A stretch of 13,180 nucleotides of DNA, taken from assembly GCA_018222695.1 (NCBI GenBank), contig JAAEZV010000024.1, positions 1 through 13,180 of the forward strand, given 5' to 3'. Shown piece after piece: positions 1 to 8,540 of the stretch. The translations under genes and the position numbers were made by a program. Below the pieces are notes generated by a model, which saw nothing but the letters and a program-made list of their open reading frames with translations, was not told the DNA's origin and did not search any database. The stretch comes from Gammaproteobacteria bacterium (GTDB lineage Bacteria; Pseudomonadota; Gammaproteobacteria; Pseudomonadales; Halieaceae). Each line of letters starts with the position of its first letter. Positions within the stretch are counted from its first letter, which is position 1.

Positions 1-1
1 G

Positions 2-784
2 GTTGGGGGGATGACGCGATTTGTCGCGCAAATCGACCAGGCGGTTGTTGAAAACTTGATCAAAGCCGCGAACGGCACCTTCTGGGCAGAGGCTCGCCCA
101 CCCATTTTACTTTGGCTGGTGATCGATGATCCCGCGGGTCGTCGTTTTGGCAACACTGCGGCGGAACAGCCTCTCTGGGAGCGCCTCAGCGAGACCTTTG
201 ATGGTCTGGGCGTCAAGCTGAGACGCCCGTTATACGACCTCTCCGATGCGGTGCTGGTGTCTCCGGATGGGCTGTGGCGGCGCGACTTTGGACCCATTGT
301 TGAAGCATCGCAGCGCTATGGTATGACCCATCTGCTGCTGGGGCGATTGATTCGTCTCAGTGACGGGCGCTATATCGGTGAGTGGGTGTATCGCGATGTT
401 TCAGTAGAGAGAGCGGTATCCGTGCAGGCGGGCTCGTTGGAAGCATTAATAGACCCTGGCGTAACGCTGGCTATGGCGGAAATGCGCCGGCAGTATGCTG
501 TGGCACTGACCACAGACAATGCGACGCAGGCGTTGCGGATTCGCGTGCACAATGTAGTGACCCGGGACGACTACCGGGCGGTCACGGCCGCCATGAACGG
601 AATTCAAACCCTGAATCATGTTCGTCCTGTGGCGGTGCAGGGAGACACCTTAACGCTTGAACTGCAGGGTGTCGGCGATGCCGAGACCTTGATCAGGCTG
701 ATGGCCTCGCGAACCGATTTAAACTGGGTGAGCAGCGATCCGGATAGCGATGAAGGGTTGGTGCTCGCCTGGCAAGTGCCCTGA
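2..784 (+). CDS. DUF2066 domain-containing protein (5' end outside window)
   Basis: This is the C-terminal part of a DUF2066-family protein of unknown function. I recognise the family from the overall sequence pattern and from its position directly before hda. The reading frame is open to the window edge (Val-Gly-Gly precede the first Met at 11). About 260 residues are visible where I expect roughly 350 for the family, so the true start probably lies upstream and the Met at 11 is probably internal. The visible part looks soluble: a segment with GMTHLLLGRLIRL and GEWVYRD resembles the family's beta-rich middle, and there is no membrane segment. The missing N-terminus would be where a signal peptide sits. 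It stops 27 bases before hda on the same strand, so the two may be co-transcribed. No enzymatic motif was recognised. Confidence 0.75.
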   Translation, partial: VGGMTRFVAQIDQAVVENLIKAANGTFWAEARPPILLWLVIDDPAGRRFGNTAAEQPLWERLSETFDGLGVKLRRPLYDLSDAVLVSPDGLWRRDFGPIVEASQRYGMTHLLLGRLIRLSDGRYIGEWVYRDVSVERAVSVQAGSLEALIDPGVTLAMAEMRRQYAVALTTDNATQALRIRVHNVVTRDDYRAVTAAMNGIQTLNHVRPVAVQGDTLTLELQGVGDAETLIRLMASRTDLNWVSSDPDSDEGLVLAWQVP

Positions 785-811
785 GTGTAGCCCGGTAAAA
801 TCGAACGACTG

Positions 812-1516
812 ATGACACAAGAACCCGGACAAATCCCGCTACTGATGCGCAGCGAAGATCTCGCAACCTGGGATAACTGGCTCAGCCGCCCCGAGACGGC
901 GGCCCTTGAGCAATTGCTGATAGGTCAGGTATCCGAGCACAGCGCCTATGTATGGGGCGGTGAAGGGATGGGCAAGAGCCATATCCTGCAGGCCTGCTGC
1001 GGTGCAGAGGGGCTGGATGCTCGCTATATTCCGCTCCGGGATCTGGTCGACTTTGCGCCGGAACAGGTGCTGGCGGACGTCGAGATCGCACGTCTCATTG
1101 CGATCGACGACATTGATTGCGTGGAGTCTCGGTCTGGCTGGCAGGAGGCACTGTTCGCCTTGTTTAACGCGTCACGGGAGACGGGTGCACAGCTTCTGGT
1201 GACGGCGGAGAAGGCTCCTCAGCAACTGCTTCAGGCACTGCCCGATCTCCGCTCTCGATTGAGCAGCCTGCCCGTTTTTCAGATGCCGCGTTTTACCGAG
1301 GATCAAATTGCCGAGCTGCTCGCGCTGCGCGGTGTGGAGGCGGGTATCGAGCTCTCGGATGACGTCGCCCGCTATTGCTCGCTGAGACTGCCAAGGCATC
1401 CGCGAGCTGTCGTGAGCTTTATCAATCAGCTCGATCAGCTCAGTCTGGCGCAGCGTCGCGCCGTGACCATCCCGTTTGTCAGGGAGTCGGGATTGCTTCG
1501 TCAGGCTGAGGGGTAG
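812..1516 (+). CDS. hda: DnaA regulatory inactivator Hda
   Basis: Hda is an AAA+ protein related to DnaA. With the DNA-loaded sliding clamp it stimulates hydrolysis of DnaA-bound ATP after initiation (the RIDA pathway), preventing re-initiation in the cytoplasm. The 234-residue length matches the family. Visible elements are an N-terminal clamp-binding peptide QIPLLM (residues 7-12), Walker A GGEGMGKS (49-56), Walker B LIAIDD (95-100), and a PDLRSRL stretch with the arginines expected near the inter-subunit site. A C-terminal RHPRAVVSF segment corresponds to the sensor-2 helix region. There is no domain I or DNA-binding domain IV, which separates Hda from DnaA. The start at 812 is preferred because the next Met (residue 12) would delete the clamp motif, although no clear ribosome binding site precedes 812. 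The 3' end overlaps the convergent transporter gene by 38 bases. Confidence 0.93.
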   Translation: MTQEPGQIPLLMRSEDLATWDNWLSRPETAALEQLLIGQVSEHSAYVWGGEGMGKSHILQACCGAEGLDARYIPLRDLVDFAPEQVLADVEIARLIAIDDIDCVESRSGWQEALFALFNASRETGAQLLVTAEKAPQQLLQALPDLRSRLSSLPVFQMPRFTEDQIAELLALRGVEAGIELSDDVARYCSLRLPRHPRAVVSFINQLDQLSLAQRRAVTIPFVRESGLLRQAEG

Positions 1517-2267
1517 CGTACTCGCCAGGCTCCAGCTCCAGATAGCCCCGTAACCAGTGCACCAATAGATACAGCGGCACCGTATCGATTAATGCGCACA
1601 GAGCCTTGAACGCGTAGTTGCTGCCGACCAGGGTGAGCAGGGCGGCCGCCGCAATATCGCCCGCCAAAAAGGCCGCACCGAAGGTTACGGTCACCACCAT
1701 GATGGAATCCACCAGTTGGCTTAAGAGCGTGCTGAAGTTATTTCTGAGCCACAGGTGTTTGCCCCGCGTGAGCCGCTTCCAGAAGTGGTAGAGCTGCACG
1801 TCACAGTATTGTGCGGCGATGTAAGCCAGCATTGAGGCAAAAACGGCGCCTGATGTGGTGGCGTAAATCAGCTGAAAGAGCCCGATTTCAGACTCCACCA
1901 CGGTGCCATTCGGGAGCGTGACCGGGGCGGCTAGCTGCAGCACCTGCCAGGGAGGCATCACTGCTTCAGGCACTGAGGGCGCCACAGCACCCAGCGTCAG
2001 CACACCCAAAATGAGGAGGTTAATACCCAGACCCACGCTGACCAGAAAATTCGCGCGGGCCTTGCCATAGAGTTCGCTGATTAAGTCAGTGCAGAGAAAA
2101 GTGAGCGGGTAGGGGAGCACCCCGACCGCGAGCGCCAGCGGGCCAAATTGGATAAAGCGGGTGATGCCCACCACGTTGAGCAGCGTCATGGCCGAGAGAA
2201 AGATACCCGCCAGAACTAAAAATGTGCGCTCACGGCGCTCGGTGATGAAAGCGGTGCTGGCGGTCAC
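1479..2267 (-). CDS. yhhQ: Queuosine precursor transporter, YhhQ/VUT family
   Basis: This is an integral inner-membrane protein of the COG1738 (YhhQ) family. Family members import queuosine precursors such as preQ0 or preQ1 for tRNA modification. The signature stretch PYPLTFLCTDLISELYGKAR is clear, and about six hydrophobic segments follow. I chose the GTG at 2267, giving 262 residues. It lies one base after the upstream SDR stop (TGA-C-GTG) and has AGGTGGAG about 8 bases upstream. The ATG at 2297 would overlap the SDR by 29 bases and has no ribosome binding site. The protein is longer than E. coli YhhQ at both ends, with a polar C-terminal tail. It probably forms a two-gene unit with the SDR. 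Transport of a specific precursor is inferred from the family. Its 3' end runs antisense into the last 38 bases of hda. Confidence 0.88.
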   Translation of the reverse strand: MTASTAFITERRERTFLVLAGIFLSAMTLLNVVGITRFIQFGPLALAVGVLPYPLTFLCTDLISELYGKARANFLVSVGLGINLLILGVLTLGAVAPSVPEAVMPPWQVLQLAAPVTLPNGTVVESEIGLFQLIYATTSGAVFASMLAYIAAQYCDVQLYHFWKRLTRGKHLWLRNNFSTLLSQLVDSIMVVTVTFGAAFLAGDIAAAALLTLVGSNYAFKALCALIDTVPLYLLVHWLRGYLELEPGEYATPQPDEAIPTP

Positions 2268-2268
2268 G

Positions 2269-2979
2269 TCAGTGCTCCACCTGCCCCAGATTGCCATGCA
2301 TGACCGAACCGTTAATCACGGGGTGGTGGTGAGCCCATAGGATGAGGTCTGCAATTTCATTGGGCGCGACGAGTCTGCCGAAGCTGTTCATCTTCCCCAG
2401 GCCGTCGAGCACGGTGTCATCGTTGCCGAGGTGCTGGCGCAGCATGCTGGTATCGGTGAAGCCGGGGCAGATGAGCGCAGTGTGAATGCCTCTGCCCATC
2501 AGGTCCTGACAGGTTGCCCGCATCATGCCCAGCTGGGCGTGTTTGCTGACGATGTAACTGAACGCGCCAGCCACGGCCTTCTCAGATAGCGTCGAGCCCA
2601 CATAGAGCACACTGGAACCGGCTGGCATCAGCGGTAGCAAAGTGCGATTCAGTGAGTTGATGCCCACCACGTTCACGGACAGGACCCGAGACAAGTCGGC
2701 GTCCTCGGTGGTGTCGCATTGATCCTTTAGCATCAACGATGCATTGTGGACCAAACACACTGGCGCGCCGCCGGCGTCCGACACTTTGGCTGCGAGTGCT
2801 GTGCAAGTTCGGGCCGCGGACTGCTCGTCAGCCAAGTCAGTGGCCAGTGTCTCGACACCGGGCACGGGGCAGTCACGGCGGGAAATATTGATGACGGTAA
2901 ATCCGCACTCAACAAATTGCTCCGCCGCTGCTGCGCCAATACCGGAGCTCGCACCGGTCAGTATCGCGATCGGGCCCAT
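2269..2979 (-). CDS. SDR family NAD(P)-dependent oxidoreductase
   Basis: This is a classical short-chain dehydrogenase/reductase of 236 residues with a Rossmann fold and presumed NAD(P)(H) use. Visible features are the cofactor motif TGASSGIG (residues 8-15) and a HNAS stretch (78-81) where NNAG is usual. The full catalytic set is present: Asn103, Ser129, Tyr142 and Lys146 (YIVSK), followed by a CPGFTDT motif after strand 6. Arg34-Arg35 after the second strand would favour NADPH over NADH. The start at 2979 is supported by CAGGAG about 7 bases upstream. The gene is divergent from the pterin-family enzyme at 3136 and directly precedes the queuosine-precursor transporter. A pterin-type substrate, as for sepiapterin or dihydropteridine reductases, is possible from context but cannot be read from the sequence. 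I do not recognise a specific substrate family. Confidence 0.9.
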   Translation of the reverse strand: MGPIAILTGASSGIGAAAAEQFVECGFTVINISRRDCPVPGVETLATDLADEQSAARTCTALAAKVSDAGGAPVCLVHNASLMLKDQCDTTEDADLSRVLSVNVVGINSLNRTLLPLMPAGSSVLYVGSTLSEKAVAGAFSYIVSKHAQLGMMRATCQDLMGRGIHTALICPGFTDTSMLRQHLGNDDTVLDGLGKMNSFGRLVAPNEIADLILWAHHHPVINGSVMHGNLGQVEH

Positions 2980-3135
2980 AAGGACTCCTGAGACATTTCA
3001 GAGGGCGACAGGGTACTGCAGGCAAAGCTTAGGGTCACGGACTCGCTGCGCTGCGCCAGTTGGGCGGCCGCGCCCGCGGACTTGCCGAAAATGGGCGCAT
3101 CACACACCATAACGGCAAACGGTAAGGGATCTCCC

Positions 3136-3618
3136 ATGAGCCAGCTGGCGACACTGCACATTGACAAACAGGCGCACAAGTTTTCTGCGGCCCATTTCAC
3201 CATTTTCTCCGAGACCGACCGGGAGCGCTTGCATGGGCACAACTATGGCGTGTCGGCACGTATTGTGGCGGCGATGGGAGACAACGGTTTTTCGGCCGAC
3301 TACAACGTGTACAAGCGGGCGCTGCAGCGACTTTGCGACGACCACGATGAGTACATGTTGCTGCCGAGTCAGTCGCGTTGGCTAAAGGTGGCAGAGGCGG
3401 AGGGCGAATATCTGGCGACTTTCAACGAAAAGACGCTGCGCTTCCCAACTGACGAGACGCTGCTTTTGCCCATCACTAATGTCACCGTAGAAGCGCTGGC
3501 CCATTACTTGCTGAAGCGGCTGATGGAAGAGGCAGAGTTGGGCGATCTCGTGGAGCTGGAGCTGTTTGTCAGCTCTGGCGATGGGCAGATGAGCTCGGCC
3601 TGCTGGCGAGCACCCTAA
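3136..3618 (+). CDS. 6-pyruvoyl/6-carboxytetrahydropterin synthase family protein (divergent)
   Basis: This is a T-fold enzyme of the COG0720 family, which acts on 7,8-dihydroneopterin triphosphate in queuosine (QueD), biopterin (PTPS) or folate (PTPS-III) synthesis. Zinc ligands are visible as His20 (FSAAHF), His33 and His35 (LHGHNY). DY at 55-56 and the catalytic-type Asp69-His70 pair are also present. Two features are unusual. The Cys expected four residues before HGH (CxxxHGH in QueD) is Arg29, and a Glu (Glu30) sits three residues before it, as in the ExxHGH type. The C-terminal Glu that normally anchors the pterin also appears to be Ser (VSSGDGQ near 145-151). At 160 residues it is about 40 longer than E. 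coli QueD, with an insert after DHDEYMLLP. I chose the ATG at 3136 (AAGGGA upstream) because the open frame from 3082 adds an unrelated leader. Automatic annotation as QueD should be treated with caution. Confidence 0.85.
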   Translation: MSQLATLHIDKQAHKFSAAHFTIFSETDRERLHGHNYGVSARIVAAMGDNGFSADYNVYKRALQRLCDDHDEYMLLPSQSRWLKVAEAEGEYLATFNEKTLRFPTDETLLLPITNVTVEALAHYLLKRLMEEAELGDLVELELFVSSGDGQMSSACWRAP

Positions 3619-3662
3619 AAAAACGTTTTTTTTTGGAACTTTCCGCTCAAACCCCTGTCACA
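3617..3662 (+). promoter_or_regulatory. Candidate ECF sigma-E/AlgU-type promoter with upstream AT tract
   Basis: GGAACTT (3635-3641) is a perfect match to the sigma-E-type -35 element. It is followed after 16 bases by TCACA (3658-3662), a partial match to the -10 TCTGA. Immediately upstream, 3617-3634 is seven A, CG, then nine T. That is where an UP element or the AT-rich region of sigma-E promoters would lie relative to a start near 3668-3670. The promoter points to the structured region and terminator downstream. The -10 element is imperfect, so this is a prediction. Confidence 0.5.
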
Positions 3663-3667
3663 GAGGT

Positions 3668-3799
3668 AGTTGTTGAGATGGCGATGTTCGCGGGTGCACC
3701 GCAAGGGAAACATCTGAGCAGCGAGGGTCCGACTATTGAGATCCTCCCCGTTTTGAGTGGCTCCTTCATTGCCGGCTGATATTCAGCCGGCTTTTTTTT
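3668..3799 (+). ncRNA. Candidate small regulatory RNA of about 130 nt
   Basis: This is the transcript expected between the sigma-E-like promoter and the strong terminator. The start is placed 6-8 bases after the -10 element. The sequence folds by eye into three modules. Stem-loop 1 has an outer stem GATGTT (3683-3688) with AACATC (3709-3714) and an inner stem GCGG (3690-3693) with CCGC (3699-3702); an exposed AAGGGA lies on its 3' side. Stem-loop 2 pairs GAGGGTC (3723-3729) with GATCCTC (3740-3746), seven pairs including one G-U, around a 10-base loop. A U-rich linker (about 3747-3770) precedes the terminator hairpin. This layout resembles Hfq-dependent trans-acting RNAs such as those of the sigma-E regulon. 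I recognise no known RNA family. A 33-codon frame (3678-3779) spans the region, so a small peptide is the alternative reading. It could also be processed from the 3' UTR of the upstream gene. Confidence 0.5.
3771..3799 (+). terminator. Strong intrinsic (rho-independent) terminator
   Basis: A perfect 9-bp stem, GCCGGCTGA (3771-3779) with TCAGCCGGC (3783-3791), encloses a TAT loop and is followed directly by eight T (3792-3799). There is no T tract on the other strand, so it acts rightwards only. It lies 152 bases beyond the stop of the pterin-family gene and faces the end of the TlpA-like gene. Confidence 0.93.
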
Positions 3800-3830
3800 G
3801 CCTGCGTTTCGCGGCGACAACTAGGGCTCG

Positions 3831-4246
3831 CTACCGTTCTGAGCGCCCTCGCCATACGGCCATCAGGCTTTCTTGCGTTTGAGGGCCCACAAGCGTATCT
3901 GTCACCGCGCCCTGCGGGTTGACCAGCAGCGTCGTCGGTAGCACGCGCGGTCGCTCAACGCCAAGGGCGGCGGCCGGGTCTTGCTCAAGCAAGGTGAAGG
4001 TGATCCCCATTTCAGCGGCCTGCGACTGCAGCGCTTCACCGTTTTGACCATCGTAGTTCACGGCAAAGACCATCAGGTCGGTACGGTCATCGAGGGCATT
4101 CAGCTCGGGTATTTCTTCCCGGCAGGGAGCGCACCAGATGGCCCAGTAGTTGATCACCCGCCACTGACCGGCTCCGGGCAACTCATCGGCCGGTTGCGTG
4201 CAGCCCTGCAGCCACAATGCCGTGAACACGATCAGGGTGAGCGGCT

Positions 4247-4250
<4 letters not shown>
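3831..4250 (-). CDS. TlpA-like thioredoxin-fold lipoprotein
   Basis: This is a small thioredoxin-fold protein (139 residues) of the TlpA/ResA type, expected to reduce or exchange disulfides in the periplasm while lipid-anchored. A short signal sequence ends in the lipobox LQGC with lipidated Cys17. The redox motif is WCAPC (Cys40, Cys43), and a LPTT stretch supplies the cis-proline (Pro105) opposite the active site. The domain after the anchor is compact, about 110 residues, with no extra membrane segment. The start codon overlaps the YihY stop as ATGA (4247-4250), so translation is probably coupled and no independent promoter is needed. Partner proteins, for example cytochrome maturation or DsbD-type reductants, are not visible here. 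Confidence 0.9.
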
Positions 4251-6192
<1,942 letters not shown>

Positions 6193-6196
6193 AGAG

Positions 6197-6568
6197 ATGA
6201 TGACGACGCGATCGACGCCGCGGGGGCGGCTCACCCGCACCTTGTGGAGCCTGATGTGGCTCACATGGCTGGGTTTTATGGCGCAACAGGCGGCCGACGT
6301 AGAACGGTTTTCCGGCACCTGGGTGCTCATAGGGTTGCGTGGCGCGCCCCTACTGCTTTTCTTGTGGGCGACGTTTACTGACAGTATGCGCCTGTTCATT
6401 TGGTTTGAGCTGGTGCTGCTGTTTTATTTTATCTCCGCAGTTGAGGCGGCTTTCGCCTATCAGTCGGATGTCCTGTCGATCACGGGTCTCGCGCTGGTGG
6501 TGATCAACTTCACTGCGTGCATGCTTTACATACGCTACCGGGGTCGCGAATTGCGCGGCGCCGTGTGA
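6197..6568 (+). CDS. DUF2069 family membrane protein
   Basis: This is a small inner-membrane protein of the DUF2069 family; the function is unknown. There are 123 residues with four predicted membrane segments: around TLWSLMWLTWLGFMA, WVLIGLRGAPLLLFLWAT, LFIWFELVLLFYFISAVEAA and ITGLALVVINFTACMLYI. A basic tail (RYRGRELRG) would favour a cytoplasmic C-terminus. I chose the first ATG after the wrbA stop (6197; the next codon at 6200 is also ATG), with AGAGAG just upstream. The open frame extending back into wrbA is ignored because it would overlap by more than 120 bases. Its position beside wrbA matches a pairing I recall from Pseudomonas. Confidence 0.87.
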   Translation: MMTTRSTPRGRLTRTLWSLMWLTWLGFMAQQAADVERFSGTWVLIGLRGAPLLLFLWATFTDSMRLFIWFELVLLFYFISAVEAAFAYQSDVLSITGLALVVINFTACMLYIRYRGRELRGAV

Positions 6569-6703
6569 CGCAGAGGACGTCTTGGCACTAGAGGGTCCGG
6601 CACTTTCAGCCCCCTTGATTGTCTGAGGTATTCACACACCATTTGAGAAACTGCCTGAGTGCAGTCAGGGCCGACTAAGGCCAGACAAGGAGAGGTCGCT
6701 GAG

Positions 6704-8530
6704 ATGTTGCGATTGTTGAAAGGAATATGGCGTGTATTGAGCGGCATCAGCCGCGCGATATCCGTTTTGGTGCCGCTGCTGTTTGTTGCCATCTTTGTGA
6801 TTGCTTTTAGCACCACGTTGAGTGAATCAACGCCCGAACCGCTGCCCGAACGTGCGGCTCTGCTGATCGCCCCCTCGGGGCCTTTGGTCGAGGACTCGCC
6901 CCCTGTCGACGCGCTGTCTGCGTTTCTCAATCAGGACTACGACCAGCCAGCGCTGTTAAATGATGTAGTGCGATCAATCCGCTGGGCGGCGACCGACGAG
7001 CGGATTACCGCCTTGGTGTTTGATTTGGAAAATCTCGCCGGACCCTCCACCAGCCAGACGCTGGAAATCAGCAGTGCGATCGAAGTCTTCAGGGAATCGG
7101 GTAAGCCAGTGATCGCCGCGGGTGATTTTTACTCGCAGGCTCATTATTTGCTGGCCTCGCAGGCAGATCAGATCTTGCTTCACCCTGAGGGCGGTATGTT
7201 CCTAGAAGGATTCTCGGTGTATCGCTCCTATTTGCGGTCATTCCTTGAGAAAACCCGGGTCACCATGCATGTCTTTCGCGCCGGAGAGAACAAGTCGGCG
7301 GTCGAGCCCTACCTGCGCGACGACATGTCCGACGGTGAACGGGAGGTGGTCTCCCTCTGGCTCGAAGGGCTCTGGGACACCTATACCGAGATGGCTGAAT
7401 CTGGAAGGGAGTTACCGGCGGGGACAATGGATCAGTTCATCGCATCTTTCCCGGCCCAGCTCGCAGCATCAGATAACGATCTGGCGGAAACCATGCTGGC
7501 CGCGGGGTGGGTCGATGTGCTCGCCGACCATGCCCAGATGGAAGACGCATTGGCTGAATGGGTCGGGGTGACCGATGAAGACGGTTACGCCGAGGTTGTC
7601 TCACTCGATCGCTATGTCGAGGACGTCAAGATGAGTCGCTCGCTGAGAGAGGAGAACCTGCCGCTGATCGCCATCATCCCCGTTGAGGGCACCTTGATGC
7701 CCGGGGACAGTGAAGAGGGCATGGCGGGCAGCGACACCATCAACGGCTATATCGACACTGCTATGGAAGCCGAGAACCTCGCCGCGATTGTGTTGCGCGT
7801 GAATTCTCCCGGGGGCAGCGTGTTCGCCTCGGACCTGATCCGAAGGAAGTTGCTAGAGGTGGCGGACGCTGACATCCCTATCGTGGTGTCCATGGGCACC
7901 GTCGCTGCCTCAGGCGGTTACTGGATCGCAGCAGAAGCAGACGAGATCTGGGCGCTGCCCACGACGATTACGGGGAGTATCGGCGCATTCTCCGCCTTTC
8001 CGACGATTGAGGGCATCGTGGAGTACATCGGCGTCACCGTCGATGGCATGGGTACCACTCCGCTCGCAGGTGCAGCAAGCTTCAACCGTGGGCTGACTCC
8101 GGAGATGGCGAGTATTGTTCAGGCGCTGGCCAATGGCGCCTATGACGATTTTATCGAATTGGTGGCAGCCGGCCGCGACATGAGTGAGCAAGCGGTGAAG
8201 GATGTGGCCGATGGGCTGGTCTGGACGGGTGCGGAGGCTGCGGAGCGCGGTCTTGTGGACGAGCTGGGTGGTCTGGATGAAGCGGTGACGGCTGCGGCGC
8301 GCTTGGCGGGCGTAGAGGATTGGCGCACGGCCCGCACACGAGTGCCCCCTTCTTTCGAAAGTGTGTTGCTGCAGGAACTGAGCCGCTCCTTTGGCATGGT
8401 TACTGCACCGCTCGGCGGTTGGTTTGAGTCGCTGGTCGGCGCCTTCAAGCCCGTGGTCAGAAGCCTTTCCAGTCTCCGCGATCCGATGCATGTTTATGCC
8501 CAATGCCTGAACTGCGCGCCACTTCTATAG
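6704..8530 (+). CDS. sppA: Signal peptide peptidase SppA, long (67K) form
   Basis: SppA is a membrane-anchored serine protease that degrades cleaved signal peptides, using a Ser-Lys dyad formed across two tandem ClpP-like domains. The 608-residue length matches the long form. A single N-terminal membrane anchor lies at about residues 17-37. The general base Lys197 is in NKSAVEPYLRDDMS in the first repeat, and the nucleophile Ser403 is in AASGGYWIA in the second. NSPGGSV and TGSIGAF are further conserved stretches. The C-terminus carries a CxxC pair (Cys601, Cys604). I chose the ATG at 6704 because AGGAGAGG lies about 8 bases upstream and it begins directly at the basic residues before the anchor. 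A 135-base gap separates it from DUF2069; I see no convincing promoter or terminator there. Confidence 0.95.
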   Translation: MLRLLKGIWRVLSGISRAISVLVPLLFVAIFVIAFSTTLSESTPEPLPERAALLIAPSGPLVEDSPPVDALSAFLNQDYDQPALLNDVVRSIRWAATDERITALVFDLENLAGPSTSQTLEISSAIEVFRESGKPVIAAGDFYSQAHYLLASQADQILLHPEGGMFLEGFSVYRSYLRSFLEKTRVTMHVFRAGENKSAVEPYLRDDMSDGEREVVSLWLEGLWDTYTEMAESGRELPAGTMDQFIASFPAQLAASDNDLAETMLAAGWVDVLADHAQMEDALAEWVGVTDEDGYAEVVSLDRYVEDVKMSRSLREENLPLIAIIPVEGTLMPGDSEEGMAGSDTINGYIDTAMEAENLAAIVLRVNSPGGSVFASDLIRRKLLEVADADIPIVVSMGTVAASGGYWIAAEADEIWALPTTITGSIGAFSAFPTIEGIVEYIGVTVDGMGTTPLAGAASFNRGLTPEMASIVQALANGAYDDFIELVAAGRDMSEQAVKDVADGLVWTGAEAAERGLVDELGGLDEAVTAAARLAGVEDWRTARTRVPPSFESVLLQELSRSFGMVTAPLGGWFESLVGAFKPVVRSLSSLRDPMHVYAQCLNCAPLL

Positions 8531-8540
8531 GATAAGTCTG

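Noticed and set aside
7..12. Hda clamp-binding peptide QIPLLM as an unusual variant (protein residues 7-12)
   Set aside because: It differs from E. coli QLSLPL, but Q-hydrophobic-P-L is similar to what I recall for Pseudomonas Hda, so it is probably ordinary.
3082..3135. N-terminal extension of the pterin-family enzyme from an ATG at 3082
   Set aside because: The 18 added residues have no counterpart in the family, and the ATG at 3136 has AAGGGA upstream.
3617..3634. A7-CG-T9 palindrome as a terminator for the pterin-family gene
   Set aside because: An all A-T stem with almost no loop would be too weak. Its position just upstream of GGAACTT fits an AT-rich promoter element better.
6569..6703. 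Promoter or hairpin in the DUF2069-sppA gap (TTGATT at 6615; CCTGA/TCAGG at 6654-6669)
   Set aside because: TTGATT has only a 2-of-6 -10 match at 17 bases, and the 5-bp inverted repeat has no T tract or known function. I see nothing convincing in this 135-base gap.
7910..8503. A 197-codon open frame on the minus strand inside sppA
   Set aside because: It lies opposite the catalytic second repeat of SppA, whose motifs are intact. It has no ribosome binding site and no family features.
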